Shown piece after piece: positions 51,701 to 64,000 of a DNA stretch of 64,000 nt. This stretch comes from Pteria penguin. Lineage: Eukaryota > Mollusca > Bivalvia > Pterioida > Pteriidae. Positions within the stretch are counted from its first letter, which is position 1. The number at the start of each line of letters is the position of its first letter. The stretch spans positions 11,149,329-11,213,328 of the forward strand of contig CM068590.1 of the NCBI GenBank assembly GCA_035048485.1, in the 5' to 3' direction. The notes beneath the pieces are model-generated. The model had not been told where the DNA came from. It saw only the letters and a program-made list of their open reading frames with translations, and did not search any database. The translations under genes were made by a program, and so were the position numbers.

Positions 51701-54700
51701 TTTCCCCAACCCCCTCTTTTTGACGGAACATATATGACGTCATGAAAGGATAAAGGATGGAGAACCATTAATTACGCCCTATGAGTTCAATCATAGCAAA
51801 TTGATGACCAAAGACCTAGCATTCGAGGTGGTCTGATCAAGGTTTTGGGTCATCAATTTGCCATATTGACCTCAAAGGGAGTATCATATCACTTGTATCA
51901 TATATACATGTATATATTACTAACAATCCGTGGCATTTCTAGCGAAAATTGAGTTTGAATTACAAATGTAACTTGCATATATATATATATATAGATATAT
52001 AATTCTAAAGAGAATAAAAAGGTATATTTACTATAACCATTACAAAATGTAATGTCGTGAGCATCCATGTCCTCCTTTAAAAGATCGATAAACATCCGTC
52101 TGGAATATAACCCTCTCAGATTTCTGAATTGACTGTCAACAGCTTTATAATCTACCAATGGCACCGATCGAGTCGTTTCATCCTGAAACATTTCAGAGAA
52201 CTTTATAAAATAATAGTGCTGGAGATGATTATTATTATACACGTACAATTAACTTAAGACATCGATACATTCACAGACAGACACGCCCTTACATACACAC
52301 TGACACCATATATAACTAGAGCTTGCATGTTACTGACGCAAAGTATGAATCTTCCACTTGATTCTTACAAAAGCAGATAGAAGACAAAAACAAAGAAAGT
52401 AAGGCAACCGATAGTGGGATGACTGTCAATCATAACAAAAACCCCCCCCCCCCCCCCAATAAAAAAAAAATAGATGAAATAATTGAAAAATTAATGGATA
52501 AACTAAACAAAGAAGTAAACGAAAGAAACAAAGAATTTTCATCAGTGACGGATTTAGAGAGAGGCCCAGGCCTGCCCTTTTCGCCACATATTTACCAGTA
52601 AAAATCCAGATTTGGCCTGAAAAATGGCCGAGTAGTTTGGCTGATATCCATGCCCCCCCCCTTTTTAATCCTGGATCCGCCACTGTTCATAGTGGATATA
52701 TACTAGACATTCATATAGATGTATTCATAAAAACACAACCGAGATACATGTACTTCTTTGAATACACTCTTTGCAGCATCATACATATACAGCTTGGACA
52801 AAGCGCGTTATGTGTTTACGACCAGCGTAATACACTTATAAATATCTATTTGACCAAGAAATCAGACCTATAATTCGCTCCCGTTTACTGGCAAATCTCG
52901 ATACGACGAGCGAAGTAGGGATTTGGTTTGAATCAGATTGATCAAGGCTACGCATGACATTGCTGCATTATGGAGTGATGATATTATGTTGTCTTTTTTG
53001 TAATTGAACTATACACTTAGTCTAGATAATGGTGGATTCCAGAGAAATGGACTACTTAGTCTATGTATATAATTGCTTGGAGTTTTTTTTTTAATTTTCA
53101 TGTTAATATGTCCAATAAAAAGAATATAATAATATGCAAAGCAGATATACATTAAGTGGGATCACGAAGTACATACTTATAAGCCACAAAATTAGACAAA
53201 TTGATAGTAAAATAAGACACCTCACTCAGGTTAATTATTTTCAAGCCATGCAGTAATTACGAATATTTTCTAGTTAAATATGTGTAATAAAACAACAAAG
53301 ATATGATAATTTTTAGAGGTTTCAACACTGTAAATTTGTCAATCTTTTTATGATATCGAATGTCAGTAGAAGATCTTTTACGTAAAATAAAGTATCTGTA
53401 AAACAATATAAGCAAATTTTCTTTGAATATTTGTGTATGCTTCAGATGGCCTATATGATTACATGCAAAATACGAAAGTAACTGGTGTCACATGACTATG
53501 GCACTAACAACAATGTACCACAGTGGACATTAACGGACCCCTGAAATTCAGAGGTGAGACCAGGTGCCCGGGAGGAGTGAGCGTCCCGTTTGGCTAGTCA
53601 CACCCGCCGCGAATGTCCTTACACACAGACGAAACAATAATAATTCAACACTGTATATATAAATGAATGTGAACAAACACTGTATAGAAAGTGTCAAAGC
53701 CACATAACATCAGGAAAAAGGTATAATATTAAACACATCGGGTTTTTATTTCTTATCTATTCTACATGTATTCTATTTTTTAAATTATTTTTATCAAGGA
53801 AATAAGTTAAAATAAAAATGATCATAATAATTATCTAACTATAAATACATTTTTCGTATTTTTACTTTAATTGTAAAATTAATCATTAAACTGTTAGATT
53901 TTTTAATTAGAAAGTATATTAAAGTCTTTGTATCTTGTGTTTGTTTATTATTCATCCAAATGTCATCTAGCCCACTGCAGTACTGGTACAGCATAGTACA
54001 GCATATAACATGTTTCAAAATAGATAACACAAAATATAAGTATATATGTTATACATATAACAAAGATAACATGAATATAAAAGTTGGGAAAAGGCAACAT
54101 TATAGCAAGGACTTATAAACAAGAAGGATATGAAACTCAGACATTCCCGTTGACATATATTGATTAAAGTGTTGTTTTAACAATTCGCACCTTTTAAACT
54201 GCTACAGGTGTGCATGATGTTACCTTTTTGCTCAGAATTTGTCATTTCGGGGAAAAAATAAAAAGGGAATCATGTCACAATCCAACTCTCCCTCGAAAAA
54301 AGGTTTATACATGTAATGGGGTTGAACATATATTTTTTCTATTCATCCACATACATGGGATTTACGAATGGTCAAGGTTTTTAATTATTCACCTATTAAT
54401 CTACAACTATGTACGCTAATCATGATTTCTTCCACTATACTTATTAATAATTGCTTTAAAGACCAGATAATAAAAGGCAATTTCAGACTGAAGCAGTTTA
54501 AATTACCATAAATATTTCTCTCTATAAAAGCGATATCTTCTAAGATATATATTTTTGACTTTTTCAACTTTATTACATCTTATTCCAAACGGGAGTGTGT
54601 GTATGTATGTGTGTGTATTTCATGTTAAAAAGCAACTGCAATCTGGGCGGATTTCTGTCAAGTTTAAAGTCTACTTATCTTTTTTCTTTATTACGTTCAA

Positions 54701-57700
54701 ACTTTGGGGGAGGGGGTCATTGTGATTTTCAAATAGGACCATTTATGATTTGCGTCGTTTTGACTTTAACTCAAATTAATTTATGTGTTTGATACTTGTT
54801 ACAATAAATTAAAGAAAAAAGAGGAGTTACTGGCTCAGTTATGTGGCAGAAGTCACCATAGAGCTATACAATACATGAATATAAATAATATACTAGAACA
54901 TATATCACATTACAAAAATATTTGATTGTAGTGCAATTACGATACCGACTTAGGACGGTCATTTAATTTGACAAAAGCCAAACAAATGGTGTGGTTAACC
55001 GGTTTACGGGCCCACCTTCCCACTCACCGTAACAGCAGAACAATCAAAGGACGTACATTTAAAAATTTATAAATAATCCTCCATGTAAAGAACAAGGGTC
55101 AACAGGTATCGCATATTGAGAGGTCATAAAAATATTAACACGTAAGGTATTGTAAAATACATAATGGTATAAAAATATATGCGACATCAACACGATAAAC
55201 CGTGCTCTGCCAGTCTGAAAGCAAGCTAAGACCCTATATCTGTAGGAGTCCCGACTAACAGTCAGAGGGGACGAGGTTCAGGACCATGTCTCCTCTGAAA
55301 GAGGTTTGGACAAGGCCCGTCATATAGTCCCCACCGTCCTGTTAGTCAGCGTGCATAAGGCTGTAGAGGGGCCAAATACAAGACCTATAGTCTTTTTGAT
55401 GATCTCAATATCATATTGTCTATTTATAAGACGTTTGATTGTTTTATTACATGATAAAATAACGTTATCGGAGCCTCTTACTTTCCTTAGTTTATATACG
55501 AGATCACCGTAAAAATAAGGATGGGAAATTCCATTGGATACATACTGTTGAAAAGAAATATTTCCAAATTTAGATAGAAGTTCTGAATAAGATCTGAAGA
55601 ATTTGCCGAATGTTTTTCTTAGCTTGTGATATCTGTAACCCTGAGTTAAAAGTTTAGTAGTAATTTGTAAATTTCGTTTATGAAAGTCCAAAACATCGGT
55701 GCAGCCTCTGACAAATCGTACTAATTGAGATATATAGCTACCATATGATGGGAGTCGAGGGACATCGCCATCCAATTAAGGGAAATTTACAATAGGAAAT
55801 CCAAAATCCTCACGTTTATCATAAATATTAGTATATATTAGGTGGTTGATAATTTTGATGTTTAAATCTAAGAAAGGTGTAGATTTATCTCAAGTATTAG
55901 CTTTATTCAATGTGAGCTCTGGTGGATAAATTTCTGATATAAATTGTTCGAATTCAGGGTTGTCGATAACCAAAATATCATCCAGATATCTACAAGTATT
56001 ATTGAATTTGTCAATGAGGTCAAAACGTTTTGATTTTTGAAGAGAAACAATAAAATCCCTCTCATAATAATAAAGAAATAAATCTGCTATAAGAGGCGCG
56101 CAGTTAGTACCCATAGGAATCGCAACTATTTGTTGATATATCTTGCCATCAAATTGCACAAAAATATTATTCATGAGAAAATCTAGTGCTTTACATAATT
56201 CCTTGCAAGTCCAGTATTTATATGAAGTATATTGTTTGTTGGAAAAGAATCCGGAGTTATTGGAAGTACATATGTACGTTTTAGATTCTCTGTGAAAACA
56301 CCATTGTATAAGAGACAGCAACTTGCTTTTAATCAAATCATGAGGCAGAGATGTATAAAGTGTAGAAAAATCAAATGTAGAAATTTGAGTCGCTTTGAAA
56401 TTTAGCGAAAGAAGTTTGTCTATAACTTCATGAGAATTTTTAATCGACCAAAAGTAATTGATGTTACTATTATGAAATGCGACATCACAATATTTGATAA
56501 TATGATCTTTTATAGCAGTTAGAGCAGACGTAATATGCTTCGATAGTACCGTAGTAGAGCAGTGGCTAGAATTAGATATGAAACGTGATTTATATGGACT
56601 TTTATGTAGTTTTGGGAGCCAATATATGGTTGGTAGATCAGATTTATCAGTTTTAATTTTGAAGACGGACATGGTCATGAGGTGATCGTGCAAGGTGCTG
56701 TCTTTTGAGGTAGGGCTTTCCACATATGTATGAGTGGAGTTTAATTCGTTTTTAAGTACTTCAGTATAATATAGTTTTCAAACAACTATTATGTTATTAC
56801 CTGCTTTATCAGCAGGAACAAAGACATATTTAGCATGTAAGTCAGCTATCTTCTTTTTAATAGAATTTGCCGTCAACGTATTAGGCTGTTGAAATAAATG
56901 CGGATTTTCCGTAAAGTTCTTAATACGGATATGGACAATTCTTAAAATCTCGTATTTCCAATCATTAAGAGCATGAACCTTTACCTGTTCTTTTTTACAC
57001 CAACGTTTACAATATGTAGTTAAAGCATCTTCTATAACGTCACGGCATTTATTGAAATCTATCCTGGACGGTAACCTATATTTAGGTCCTTTTCCAAAAA
57101 GGGTGCGCAATTTCTTGTCCGAAATACAGTTTAGGTCACCAGTAATAACATGACCTGCCGGTTTATAAACATATTTAGATTTATCACAAGAACACGACGA
57201 AGGAATAGAGTCTGAAACATCAGGGTTAGATGTAACTTTATTATAATTTAGAATAAGATTTCTTATAGGCTTTTTGTACTGGTAACAAATAAGTGGAGGT
57301 TCTAAATTCTCAAAATATTGGGGGATTTTAGAAGTGACTCTATGATCACGGAAAATATTAGAAATGTTAAGTAGATCGAAGCCTTTATTAATAAATTTAA
57401 TTTTGAGAAATTCCTGCTTGGGTGGAAGAGACGGAATACGAGGAAAGAGTTTATTATATGAAAATAAAATAATCAAATTGAGTTTATATCAATCAGAATT
57501 GCGTAAACTTCGAAGATCAGCTTCGTCCGGGATAGATTTCAATTTATTTACCGGAATAGAGGATAGTGCATGCAAAAGTTCATGACGGCCATTATTTTTT
57601 GCGATAAATAGAAGATCGTTTAATGACCTATTTAAACGATTACGTTTTCTGATGTTACGATTACGGCGACGACCATGTGACCTACGTTTTCTAATAGTTT

Positions 57701-58066
57701 TATGTCTTAATGTAAAAATATTGATCTTATTCTGACGAGAAGAAATATTACCTTGTCGATATATTTGGTCGTTGAGACCGAGAGGATATGGGGTTTGTAG
57801 TTGTTTAATCCAGTAATTTAAAGTGAATAAGTAATTTAAAGTGAAAAAAGAAAGGAATTTTGAAAACATAATCTAATACCAGAGACATATATACTTATGT
57901 GTGTATATATGTCTCCGCTAATACTTACTTCGAAAGTGATGTCAATTGCGTTCTTCTTGTCGCCAACACTCACGTCTTTGACCAGCAACTTCTCTTGGCG
58001 TGTCGATTGGAACTGTAGTACTGTTTCTGCTTCGGTCCGGTTTGAAGTCAACCACCAGAATGCCAT
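45758..58066 (-). CDS. Host gene, nine exons, coiled coil and Tudor/SH3-like end
   Basis: Family not recognised. Exons: 57929-58066 (ATG at 58066, donor GTAAGT), 52038-52182, 51017-51165, 48842-48922, 48107-48248, 47772-47831, 46894-46971, 46288-46380, 45758-45868 (stop). All have GT..AG borders, and the phases agree at every junction except the fourth to fifth, where a small exon is probably missing or the fourth donor is different. Exon 1 begins MAFWWLTSNRTEAETV. Exon 2 has a helical, charged segment (RRMFIDLLKEDMDAHD). Exon 7 is a short coiled coil (KELKCEISRLKAELEAVK). Exon 9 (FKKGDKVTAFYRPEERNYEA) looks like a Tudor or SH3-like beta barrel binding methylated or other peptides. Intron 1 is about 5.7 kb and contains the Penelope-like remnant. 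Overall a nuclear or chromatin-associated role is possible. Confidence 0.7.
47193..47352 (+). repeat. SINE of a second family
   Basis: tRNA-like head TGTAGTGGTAATGCGCC with B box GGGTTCGATTCC, then a body with GTCGCGATATAACTGAAATA and a TCAACCAACCA tail. That body is widespread in molluscan SINEs. Lies in intron 6 of the host gene. Confidence 0.75.
47464..47742 (+). repeat. tRNA-derived SINE copy
   Basis: Same family as 35452-35726 in opposite orientation: GCCGGCGTGGCCTAGTGGTA head, GGGTTCGAGTCC B box, CTTCGGGTGGGTCCG body, AATCAATCAATC tail. Lies just inside intron 6, 30 bases from exon 6. Confidence 0.9.
49740..50290. repeat. Diverged tandem repeat, about 165 bp x 3
   Basis: Three or more units with GTAACAGTG.CCCTTA, GACCTTTTGACCC, a TAGCATTGTATGAAATT block and TTATTATCTGGAAACC. 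The last ends beside ATGGACAGACAGAAGGACAA, a feature of common molluscan dispersed repeats. Lies in intron 3 of the host gene. Confidence 0.65.
50840..50945 (-). repeat. tRNA-like SINE head
   Basis: Minus strand GAGCTGGTGTAACTCGGTCG, ATGATCAAGAGG and GTTCGAACCC give an A box and a B box in tRNA spacing. No body or tail is obvious, so it is a solitary head or a decayed copy. A functional tRNA gene is unlikely, because I cannot fold a full cloverleaf. Confidence 0.5.
52543..52685. mobile_element. MITE, 143 bp, CAGTGGCGGATCC-type ends
   Basis: Ends CAGTGACGGATTTAGAG and AATCCTGGATCCGCCACTG are inverted repeats. TTCAT flanks both sides (52538-52542 and 52686-52690) as a target duplication. A C17 run (about 52,442-52,458) lies next to it. 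Noncoding. The right-end sequence recurs near 60,470-60,485. Confidence 0.75.
55320..55775 (-). pseudogene. Penelope-like element, C-terminal domain
   Basis: Contains GDVPRLPSYGSYISQLVRF, YRYHKLRKTFGKFFRSY and SHPYFYGDLVYKLRKV, the usual order after the RT in this family. A TAA at about 55,776 interrupts the link with the preceding segment in the same frame. Confidence 0.75.
55890..56723 (-). pseudogene. Penelope-like reverse transcriptase core
   Basis: RT motifs are clear: TIYWLPKLHKSPYKSRFI, STFDFSTLYTSLPHDLI, AIPMGTNCAPLIADLFLYYYE and catalytic YLDDILVI. The frame is open upstream to about 56,777 and ends at an in-frame TGA (55890) just before the thumb region; coding similarity continues beyond it in the same frame, so this is a stop mutation. 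Confidence 0.85.
56778..57476 (-). pseudogene. Penelope-like element, region before the RT palm
   Basis: Contains a CSCDKSKY... cluster and ends FVPADKAGNNIIVV, the conserved block just before the RT fingers. A TGA and a frame change at about 56,777 separate it from the palm segment. Confidence 0.7.
57489..57869 (-). pseudogene. Penelope-like element, N-terminal region
   Basis: Carries QLQTPYPLGLNDQIYRQGNI, a conserved opening of this family, then a strongly basic stretch (KTIRKRRSHGRRRNRNIRKR). The frame stops before the next segment at 57476, so the gene is interrupted here. Confidence 0.65.
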
Positions 58067-59465
58067 GGTGCAATTAAAATCTTTCGCAATTGTGACACGA
58101 AAAACAAAACAACGATATAAATAGGTAATTAGAAAGCTGCGTCGCCGAATAAAATTTGACTTTACTTAGATGTTATAACTTAATTGTCTAATCAAATTAT
58201 CCGATGTTTCAAACGGTTTTCTTTTGGGTGGTCTTTCAGTCGATAGAACCGACTAATTAGGGGGAAGGGGATGTCAAAGGTAAACTCTGATCTATTAGTT
58301 TCTGAAATATTATTACTATAGTGGACCCTCTGCCTTCAAATTAGGTCAACTTTCAAGTATAAAACATTATAAAAGAATTGTGCAATTTTGGTAAAATTGT
58401 TAAACAAGCATTTCACTTGAAGAAAAATTTGTAATCACAAGAATATTTTAGTTTTGTATTCTGTTTAACGTACTACTGAAATGTCTTTAACAATTTTTTT
58501 TTTCATGTAATGAACATTTTTAGTGTTTATGTGACTGACCTTATATAAATATATATATACCTCTAACTGAACTAAGCGTGACACTAAAATTGTACACTCC
58601 TGTGTGCAATATATATCTTTAAAGTACTCCATAACAAGAATATCATCCTGGTTAATGCAATCTAAGTACAAGACATCTTTTACAGTGATCTTTTATAGGC
58701 TGTTTATTTCGGAACATCTTATACACAAGATAAAGTTCAATTGGTCAGAAACATACACTGCCTTTGAAAAAAATCAAGGTAGTTTGACTATATCCCTTAT
58801 ATTTTAAGTTTTTGGAGCATTCAAGCAGAGATGTATGTCTGTATGTATGTATGTATGTCTCTGATACAAGATAAAATATTTTTGTATTCTATTTGGGATT
58901 GAAACATTATGGGTGAGAACAATTTAACCATTTTCTATCTAAATTATTTACTAATCATTTGTTTCATGTTTGATTACAATCGAAGAAGTCAAAAAAAAAA
59001 AAAAAAAAAAAAAGAGAGAGAGAGAGAACATTGAAACACTTCCATGAGACCTTGAGGTGACCTAGTGTATAATTGATTTTACATTAATATATTAGTTTTT
59101 TTCAGTAAGAAGTGTCGTAACTTGAAGCTACCATAGAAATATTTTACTGTAACTACTAGCCACAATAGCCTTCACACAAACAATGGTATACAAACATAAC
59201 TATGTTATAGCTTCATAAGCGATATAATTTGACCATTCTTGCTAAAATTATTTGGGCGGATGGATGCAGCCCCCCCCCCCTCCTTCCCGCTTACGACGGT
59301 CCTGCACAACCGTACTGAAAAAAATGCATAGACCGTAAAATCATTCAGAATATATCGATAGGGTAGGTGACATAAGAACCTTGTTTTATCAGTGTATTGA
59401 TAATGAAATCTTTATAATCAAAAGAGGTACCTCAACGTTTACACAGTGTTTCATTACTTTTATAT

Positions 59466-59590
59466 CAGGGTCTGGCGTCATAAACTGAGAATATACCTAA
59501 GTCGTAATTTCATGTTCTTCTGTTAATCAATCAATTAATAACTGGGATTTGGATTTTATTTAGCTTTATTCCATTGATGTTAAATCGTAC
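59466..59590. mobile_element. Partial copy of a CAGGGTCCGG-type MITE
   Basis: CAGGGTCTGGCGTCATAAAC followed by GAGAATATACCTAAGTC and the AATTAATAACTGG... interior matches the left two thirds of the element at 62446-62669. The right end is missing. Confidence 0.65.
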
Positions 59591-62445
59591 ATGAAATGTA
59601 CACTAAATATCGAGTTCACCGATTCAAAGACATATATGTGTAGATATGTCTCTGACCGATTTAACAGCGCAGATGCATATTGAAGACGGTCGATTGATCA
59701 AGTTAATGAAAATACTAAGTAGACTTTCGCAAGTACATTTGCAGATTAGAAAGGGGGGGGGGTTGTAAATTTACAAGTCATTTATGGACAATAATGTTGA
59801 AAACACTCAACTAATGTGTGAAACTCCAGAATGGGTTATCATAATGGCTGAGTATTTTGGTTGGATGTTTATTATGTATTATGTATATGTATAAGATGTA
59901 TAGCTTCTGATGACTAAACAGTACAATACAATACTTGACTTTCACATGTGGGCCACCCTATTTTGTTTTATTTACAAACACCTTGTGGATAATTTTACAA
60001 TCCAATCATATCTACTGAAGCCTTTCTCGATTCATAAGAAATTAATATGTAAATTACGTACTTCTTCTCATTGTTTATATATTGAATCTGGTAGTTATAA
60101 GAATATCCCTTTTGAGAGACATAAATGTCCTCTTTGTCTCAGATATAGAAGATGAATATCACTTTGTGTTGATTTGTCCCCACTATAATGATATATGAAC
60201 AAAATTTTGGAAAAAGTACTATTATTTCAGACCCTCTGTCTTTAAATTGGTTCAATTATTTTCTATTCAGAAGGTAATAGAACTGGGTAGATATATAAAA
60301 CATGCCTTCATCGTTCGATTTATATACATACCAATTCAAAATATGCATATTTATTCTCTCTTCTGAGTACAAATATTTATATTTTGTATATTCATCTATA
60401 TGTTATCTATGTTGTATATCTATGAGCATTATTGCTTATGATAAATAAACTATACTATACTATTTGGAAATTCTTGATCCGCCACTGCTCTGTGCGAATT
60501 TGTTGAATCGTTTGCAAAATCGAAAGTTTTGGAGTCTTATTTGTGCAGTCTTTAATATCCGTTACCCGGATAAATTAACACAGTCATAATATTAGCATCG
60601 GTTGATAATGGTGGCTTTTACTAATTAAAATAAAAATGTGTGGGAAAGTGATTTTATGGCACTTTTTGCATAATCTTCTTAAAATCTCGGTCAGAGAATC
60701 ACCTTTCCATAAATTAATGTAAATATTTTCGATTCTTACTTTATTTCTTCTATATAATTTGAATTGTTACATAGTGACTTCAATGAAAAGTATGGAAAAC
60801 TTTTTTATGACCCAGAAAAAACTTTTTGGACTTTGTTGCCGCCGGGGCATTAGTGTTTCACAAACACAAATTGTTTGCCTTCAGTTTGAGTAATGAAATG
60901 TCCTGTGTATAATTATTGTCCTCCATTTTACAAACTTCCATAAAAAATTTTTATTACTTGCATCATATTTCTTGTCAAAGCTCTTAAGTAAACATTTGAG
61001 GTAGAAACCCCCCCCCCACATACACACACTATATAGATAGATAGATAGATAGATATATTAATTTATTCTTTATTTCATGATTTTTCTTCTTTTTTTTTTT
61101 TCTTTTTTGTTTTTTGTTTTTGGTTTTTGTTTTTGTTTTCTTTTTTTTTTGTCCAGTGCAAAAAAAAAAAAAAATAAAATAAAAAAAATAAAAAATAAAT
61201 TAATAAATAAAATAGTTAAAAATCTGTACCTCTCCCATAGTTCCTACCCATACAACAGGTGTGCAAATTACAATCTAGTCATTATGTCATTATCAACCGA
61301 GTGGTTGTTACTCCTGTTCGATAACAATAGGTGATGAATATTGGATGTTTATTGGACCCTAAATAGTTCACCTTTACCAGTAGAACAGGTATGTATATTG
61401 CAGCGTTTACACATCCGGTGACTTCCCACTTACAAAAAGAGTTGTTGTTTTTAGGCTAGGATTATAGTCTGTTTTAATAATTCTCTGATCACGCCTGTCT
61501 TATGGGTTCAGAAACCCATTATTTGCGTTTTATTGTTTTGATGAATATTATATTATACTGATATGAATTCTAAACTATATTATACATCTTACGCATATGT
61601 TAACAATTTTCATTTATTGTATACCTCGACATATCTATAGTTTGATCCCGAGTGTAGATAAATTTGTGCAAGTTCATTTCTGCAAGAATTCGTGAAACAG
61701 GTTGCCTTATATTAGAGATACTCTTGAATAATGGGGTTATGCTAGAATTATCTTCTTAGTTCTCCTCACTTTATTGTTTGTAAATTGACAGTTTTAAAAA
61801 AATGAAATAAAATAAATATTTTAATTCAATCAATTCTAACTATCGTATAATCAATATGTTACACAATTGTATAGTCTGTTCTACCTTACTATACTCCAGT
61901 TCTCTCTCCTCTCCTAACCGAAATAATTATTGATTGTATGAATGTGCATAATATGTATATTTATGTATATACAATTGTATGTGTGCAAGTATTTATCTCG
62001 TGTTTATCAGATTACGCCCACTATCAGTCAGCAACTTCTTTATGTTATGGGAAAATGAATTCATATGAGATCGTCTTGCTTTCTATATAAGTATAATATG
62101 CAAAATTTGAGACGGATTCCCTTATCGACTTCTTTGTACTTCTGGTATAGAAGATATATTCGATAATTATTATATATTTCGATAAACCTAGGATGTATCT
62201 AAATAAAATCAGAGACATATGCATGTATGATAGTAGTTTTTGTCTAGATGGATACGATGCAAGTAAAATCCTTCATGAAGACGGAAGATATCATTTACCT
62301 GGATAAAATATGTACAAGTGATTTTCCCTGAGTATAGTTCTTTCTTCTTGAGAACGAATCTAATTATGATTTATGTTTTTGAAAACGACTTGATACTGAA
62401 TCTTCTAATATTTGAAAATGTATAGATGATATAATTATAAACTTC

Positions 62446-62669
62446 CGGGTCCGGCTCCATAAACTGAGAATATACTTAAGTCAAAATTTCATATTCTCCT
62501 TTTCATCAATGAATTAATAACTGGCATTTGGAATTTATTTAGTTTTATTCTATAGATAAATAGAATTAAACCATTCTGCATGAGAATTTATTTGAATGTT
62601 TGACAATGGAATAAATTAAAATGAAATATTTGACTTAAGTGTATTCTCAGATTATGGCACCGGACCCTG
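62446..62669. mobile_element. MITE with long inverted ends (GGGTCCGG)
   Basis: Left GGGTCCGGCTCCATAAACTG with GAGAATATACTTAAGTC and right GACTTAAGTGTATTCTCAG with CACCGGACCCTG are inverted repeats of about 45 bases. ACTT-like bases flank both sides. No coding capacity. Confidence 0.75.
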
Positions 62670-64000
62670 ACTTATACTGTAAGATTGAGTGAAAATGAAT
62701 TACAGAATTATAAAATTATCTCAACGAATTGTACAGTATTATGGACGTACACTTATGCAAAATTATATAATGTAAAGATGATGGATGAATCCAAACCACA
62801 AGTCCAAAAATCATGAAACCATAGGACATACAAAATCAGTGAAAATGAAAAATTAATGGAAAATAACAAGATATGTCTACTACCTTGTAAATCTGTAAAA
62901 TAAAAATAATTAATGAGTGAAACTATATATCCTGAAGCGATTTAGTTCAAATTTTTCCTATGGAGTGATTAATCCACACTATTCTTAATACACCAATCAT
63001 AAAATATACAACAGTCAGTGGAATGTGAGATCTTTTTTTATGTAGACTAAATGTAAATGCGGAATTGTAAAATATCGGCTACGTGGGAATGAACGCATAT
63101 GCATTTTTTTTTTATCATTGATGCGTGTCTAAATACATTCATATTAACTCGCATACACGTATAACTTTTGTGCATTACATTTCTTACGTATTGTTCTTTT
63201 GAATAAATGTGTACTTGTGTATATATGTATCTCATTGAGATCGCCACGACTTAATGACCTGTATTATGTTAGCCATAGTTTTACATGGTCAAAAGGCATC
63301 CATCGAGAGTTAATGTTTATCACACACCATAACCTTAGTGCCGATTCCTAAGTATTTAATAACAATGTGTTTCAAAGACACCCACTATTTATAAATTGCA
63401 TAAATTAAGTTGTGTCAAAATTTCTCATCTTTTATAGAACTTTCGATTTATTTAGAATTATTCTTATACATTGCTGGTATTTAGAGCTAAAATACTCTTT
63501 TTTTTTTGTCTTAGCTTAGATTCATTCAGTTTGTCATAAATGTCGCAAAATTAAAATATAATTGTTGAAATGTTTTATTTCGGCAATTCTTTAATCGCAC
63601 TGGTGTCATCCTGTCATTAGAATATGATCCAAATCAAACGGCGAATTGAGCGGCTTTTCCATGGCGTCGTCATAGTAATCACCCACTGACAACACAGGTA
63701 ATGGCATTTTTTTCTATTGAGACAAAAAAAAAAAATAGTGCACAGATAAACTGCAGTTTACGCAGATTTTATAATATGATTCGTTAATGAAATGCATATC
63801 TGAAAAAGTTATCGTCTTTATTACATTTCCTTACTTTTTGATTGTTTTTTTCCCTTAAATTTGATGTATAATTTTCTTTGTTGTAGTACCTGCGCGCAGT
63901 ACTATATATTGAGTGTCCACACACAGAAGGACTTATAAATTTGCACCTTGGTCAAGTTAATCATTGCATCGAACGTCCTCGAAGTGGCCAGACGTCAGTT

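Larger units (their letters stand above)
54825..57869 (-). mobile_element. Penelope-like retroelement remnant
   Basis: Minus-strand remnant in intron 1 of the host gene, same orientation as the gene. It has an N-terminal basic region, a Penelope-type reverse transcriptase and a conserved C-terminal domain, all recognisable but interrupted. The 3' part (54,825-55,115) matches 32,790-33,120 in inverse orientation over about 300 bases, which defines the shared 3' region of the family. I saw no GIY-YIG endonuclease, so either it was lost or this belongs to a clade without it. Confidence 0.78.
58067..64000. other. Upstream of the host gene, no gene seen
   Basis: AT-rich with microsatellites: (TATG)n at about 58,832-58,858, a long A run then (GA)n at 58,991-59,028, poly-C at 59,270, (GATA)n at about 61,035-61,055, and T/A-rich low complexity at 61,083-61,205. 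A block at 62,770-62,855 repeats 33,667-33,755. No coding exon has support on either strand. Confidence 0.45.

Noticed and set aside
61077..61334. Plus-strand frame rich in Phe/Leu then Lys/Asn
   Set aside because: Encoded by poly-T and poly-A low complexity; no coding signal.
1..64000. CRISPR array, bacterial operons or phage genes
   Set aside because: No spaced direct repeats of CRISPR type. The genes have TATA boxes, introns and metazoan-type transposon context; all tandem arrays found have unit sizes and positions explained by transposons or satellites.

Overview
The window reads as AT-rich animal genomic DNA. It has introns with GT..AG borders, TATA-type promoters, several families of tRNA-derived SINEs with internal A and B boxes, MITEs, and long stretches with no gene. 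The SINE types, the Polinton, the Ngaro-type retroelement and the Penelope-like remnant together fit a lophotrochozoan, most likely a bivalve mollusc. That assignment is inference from repeat style.

Layout. (1) 1-1398: host flank. (2) 1405-20834: a complete 19.4-kb Polinton/Maverick (polintovirus-like) element. It has AG...CT termini, inverted terminal repeats that each carry a 14-base G/C run, and a perfect 6-bp target duplication (cgaaga) on both sides. Its minus strand carries, from right to left, a block of small novel genes, a membrane protein, integrase, penton, basic core-like protein, major capsid protein, adenain-like protease, packaging ATPase, two small conserved proteins and a protein-primed DNA polymerase B. 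The left arm is accessory: a spliced type I membrane protein with a Ser/Thr/Pro stalk (minus strand), a small hypothetical gene, a spliced gene with a poly-Gln second exon, and a possible BTB/SKP1-like gene (plus strand). (3) 20841-37762: mostly repeats and unique AT-rich DNA. It holds what look like the 3' exons of an unrecognised host gene (+ strand, about 25.3-29.4 kb), SINE copies, a palindromic repeat, decayed Penelope-like pieces, and an odd array of short palindromes at 36.26-36.54 kb. (4) 37763-45136: a nearly complete Ngaro-type tyrosine-recombinase retroelement on the minus strand with split direct repeats (A1...B1-A2...B2), gag, RT-RNase H, tyrosine recombinase and a frameshifted SGNH hydrolase. 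(5) 45758-58066: a host gene on the minus strand with at least nine exons, predicted coiled coil and a Tudor/SH3-like last exon. A Penelope-like retroelement remnant (about 54.8-57.9 kb) and several SINEs lie in its introns. (6) 58067-64000: no gene seen, with MITE copies and microsatellites.

How parts work together. The Polinton has everything expected of a virus-like self-synthesising transposon: integrase, polymerase, two capsid proteins, maturation protease and packaging ATPase. It also has two predicted glycosylated or stalked membrane proteins, which suggests that the source of this copy had membrane-associated particles or interacted with host surfaces. The copy looks young: matching termini, intact target duplication and almost all genes open. 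The one clear defect is that the polymerase frame lacks its own ATG and meets the ATG-bearing upstream frame out of register at an A8 run.

I had no database access. Family calls rest on motifs and on remembered family patterns, and the splice models on splice sites plus reading-frame agreement only.
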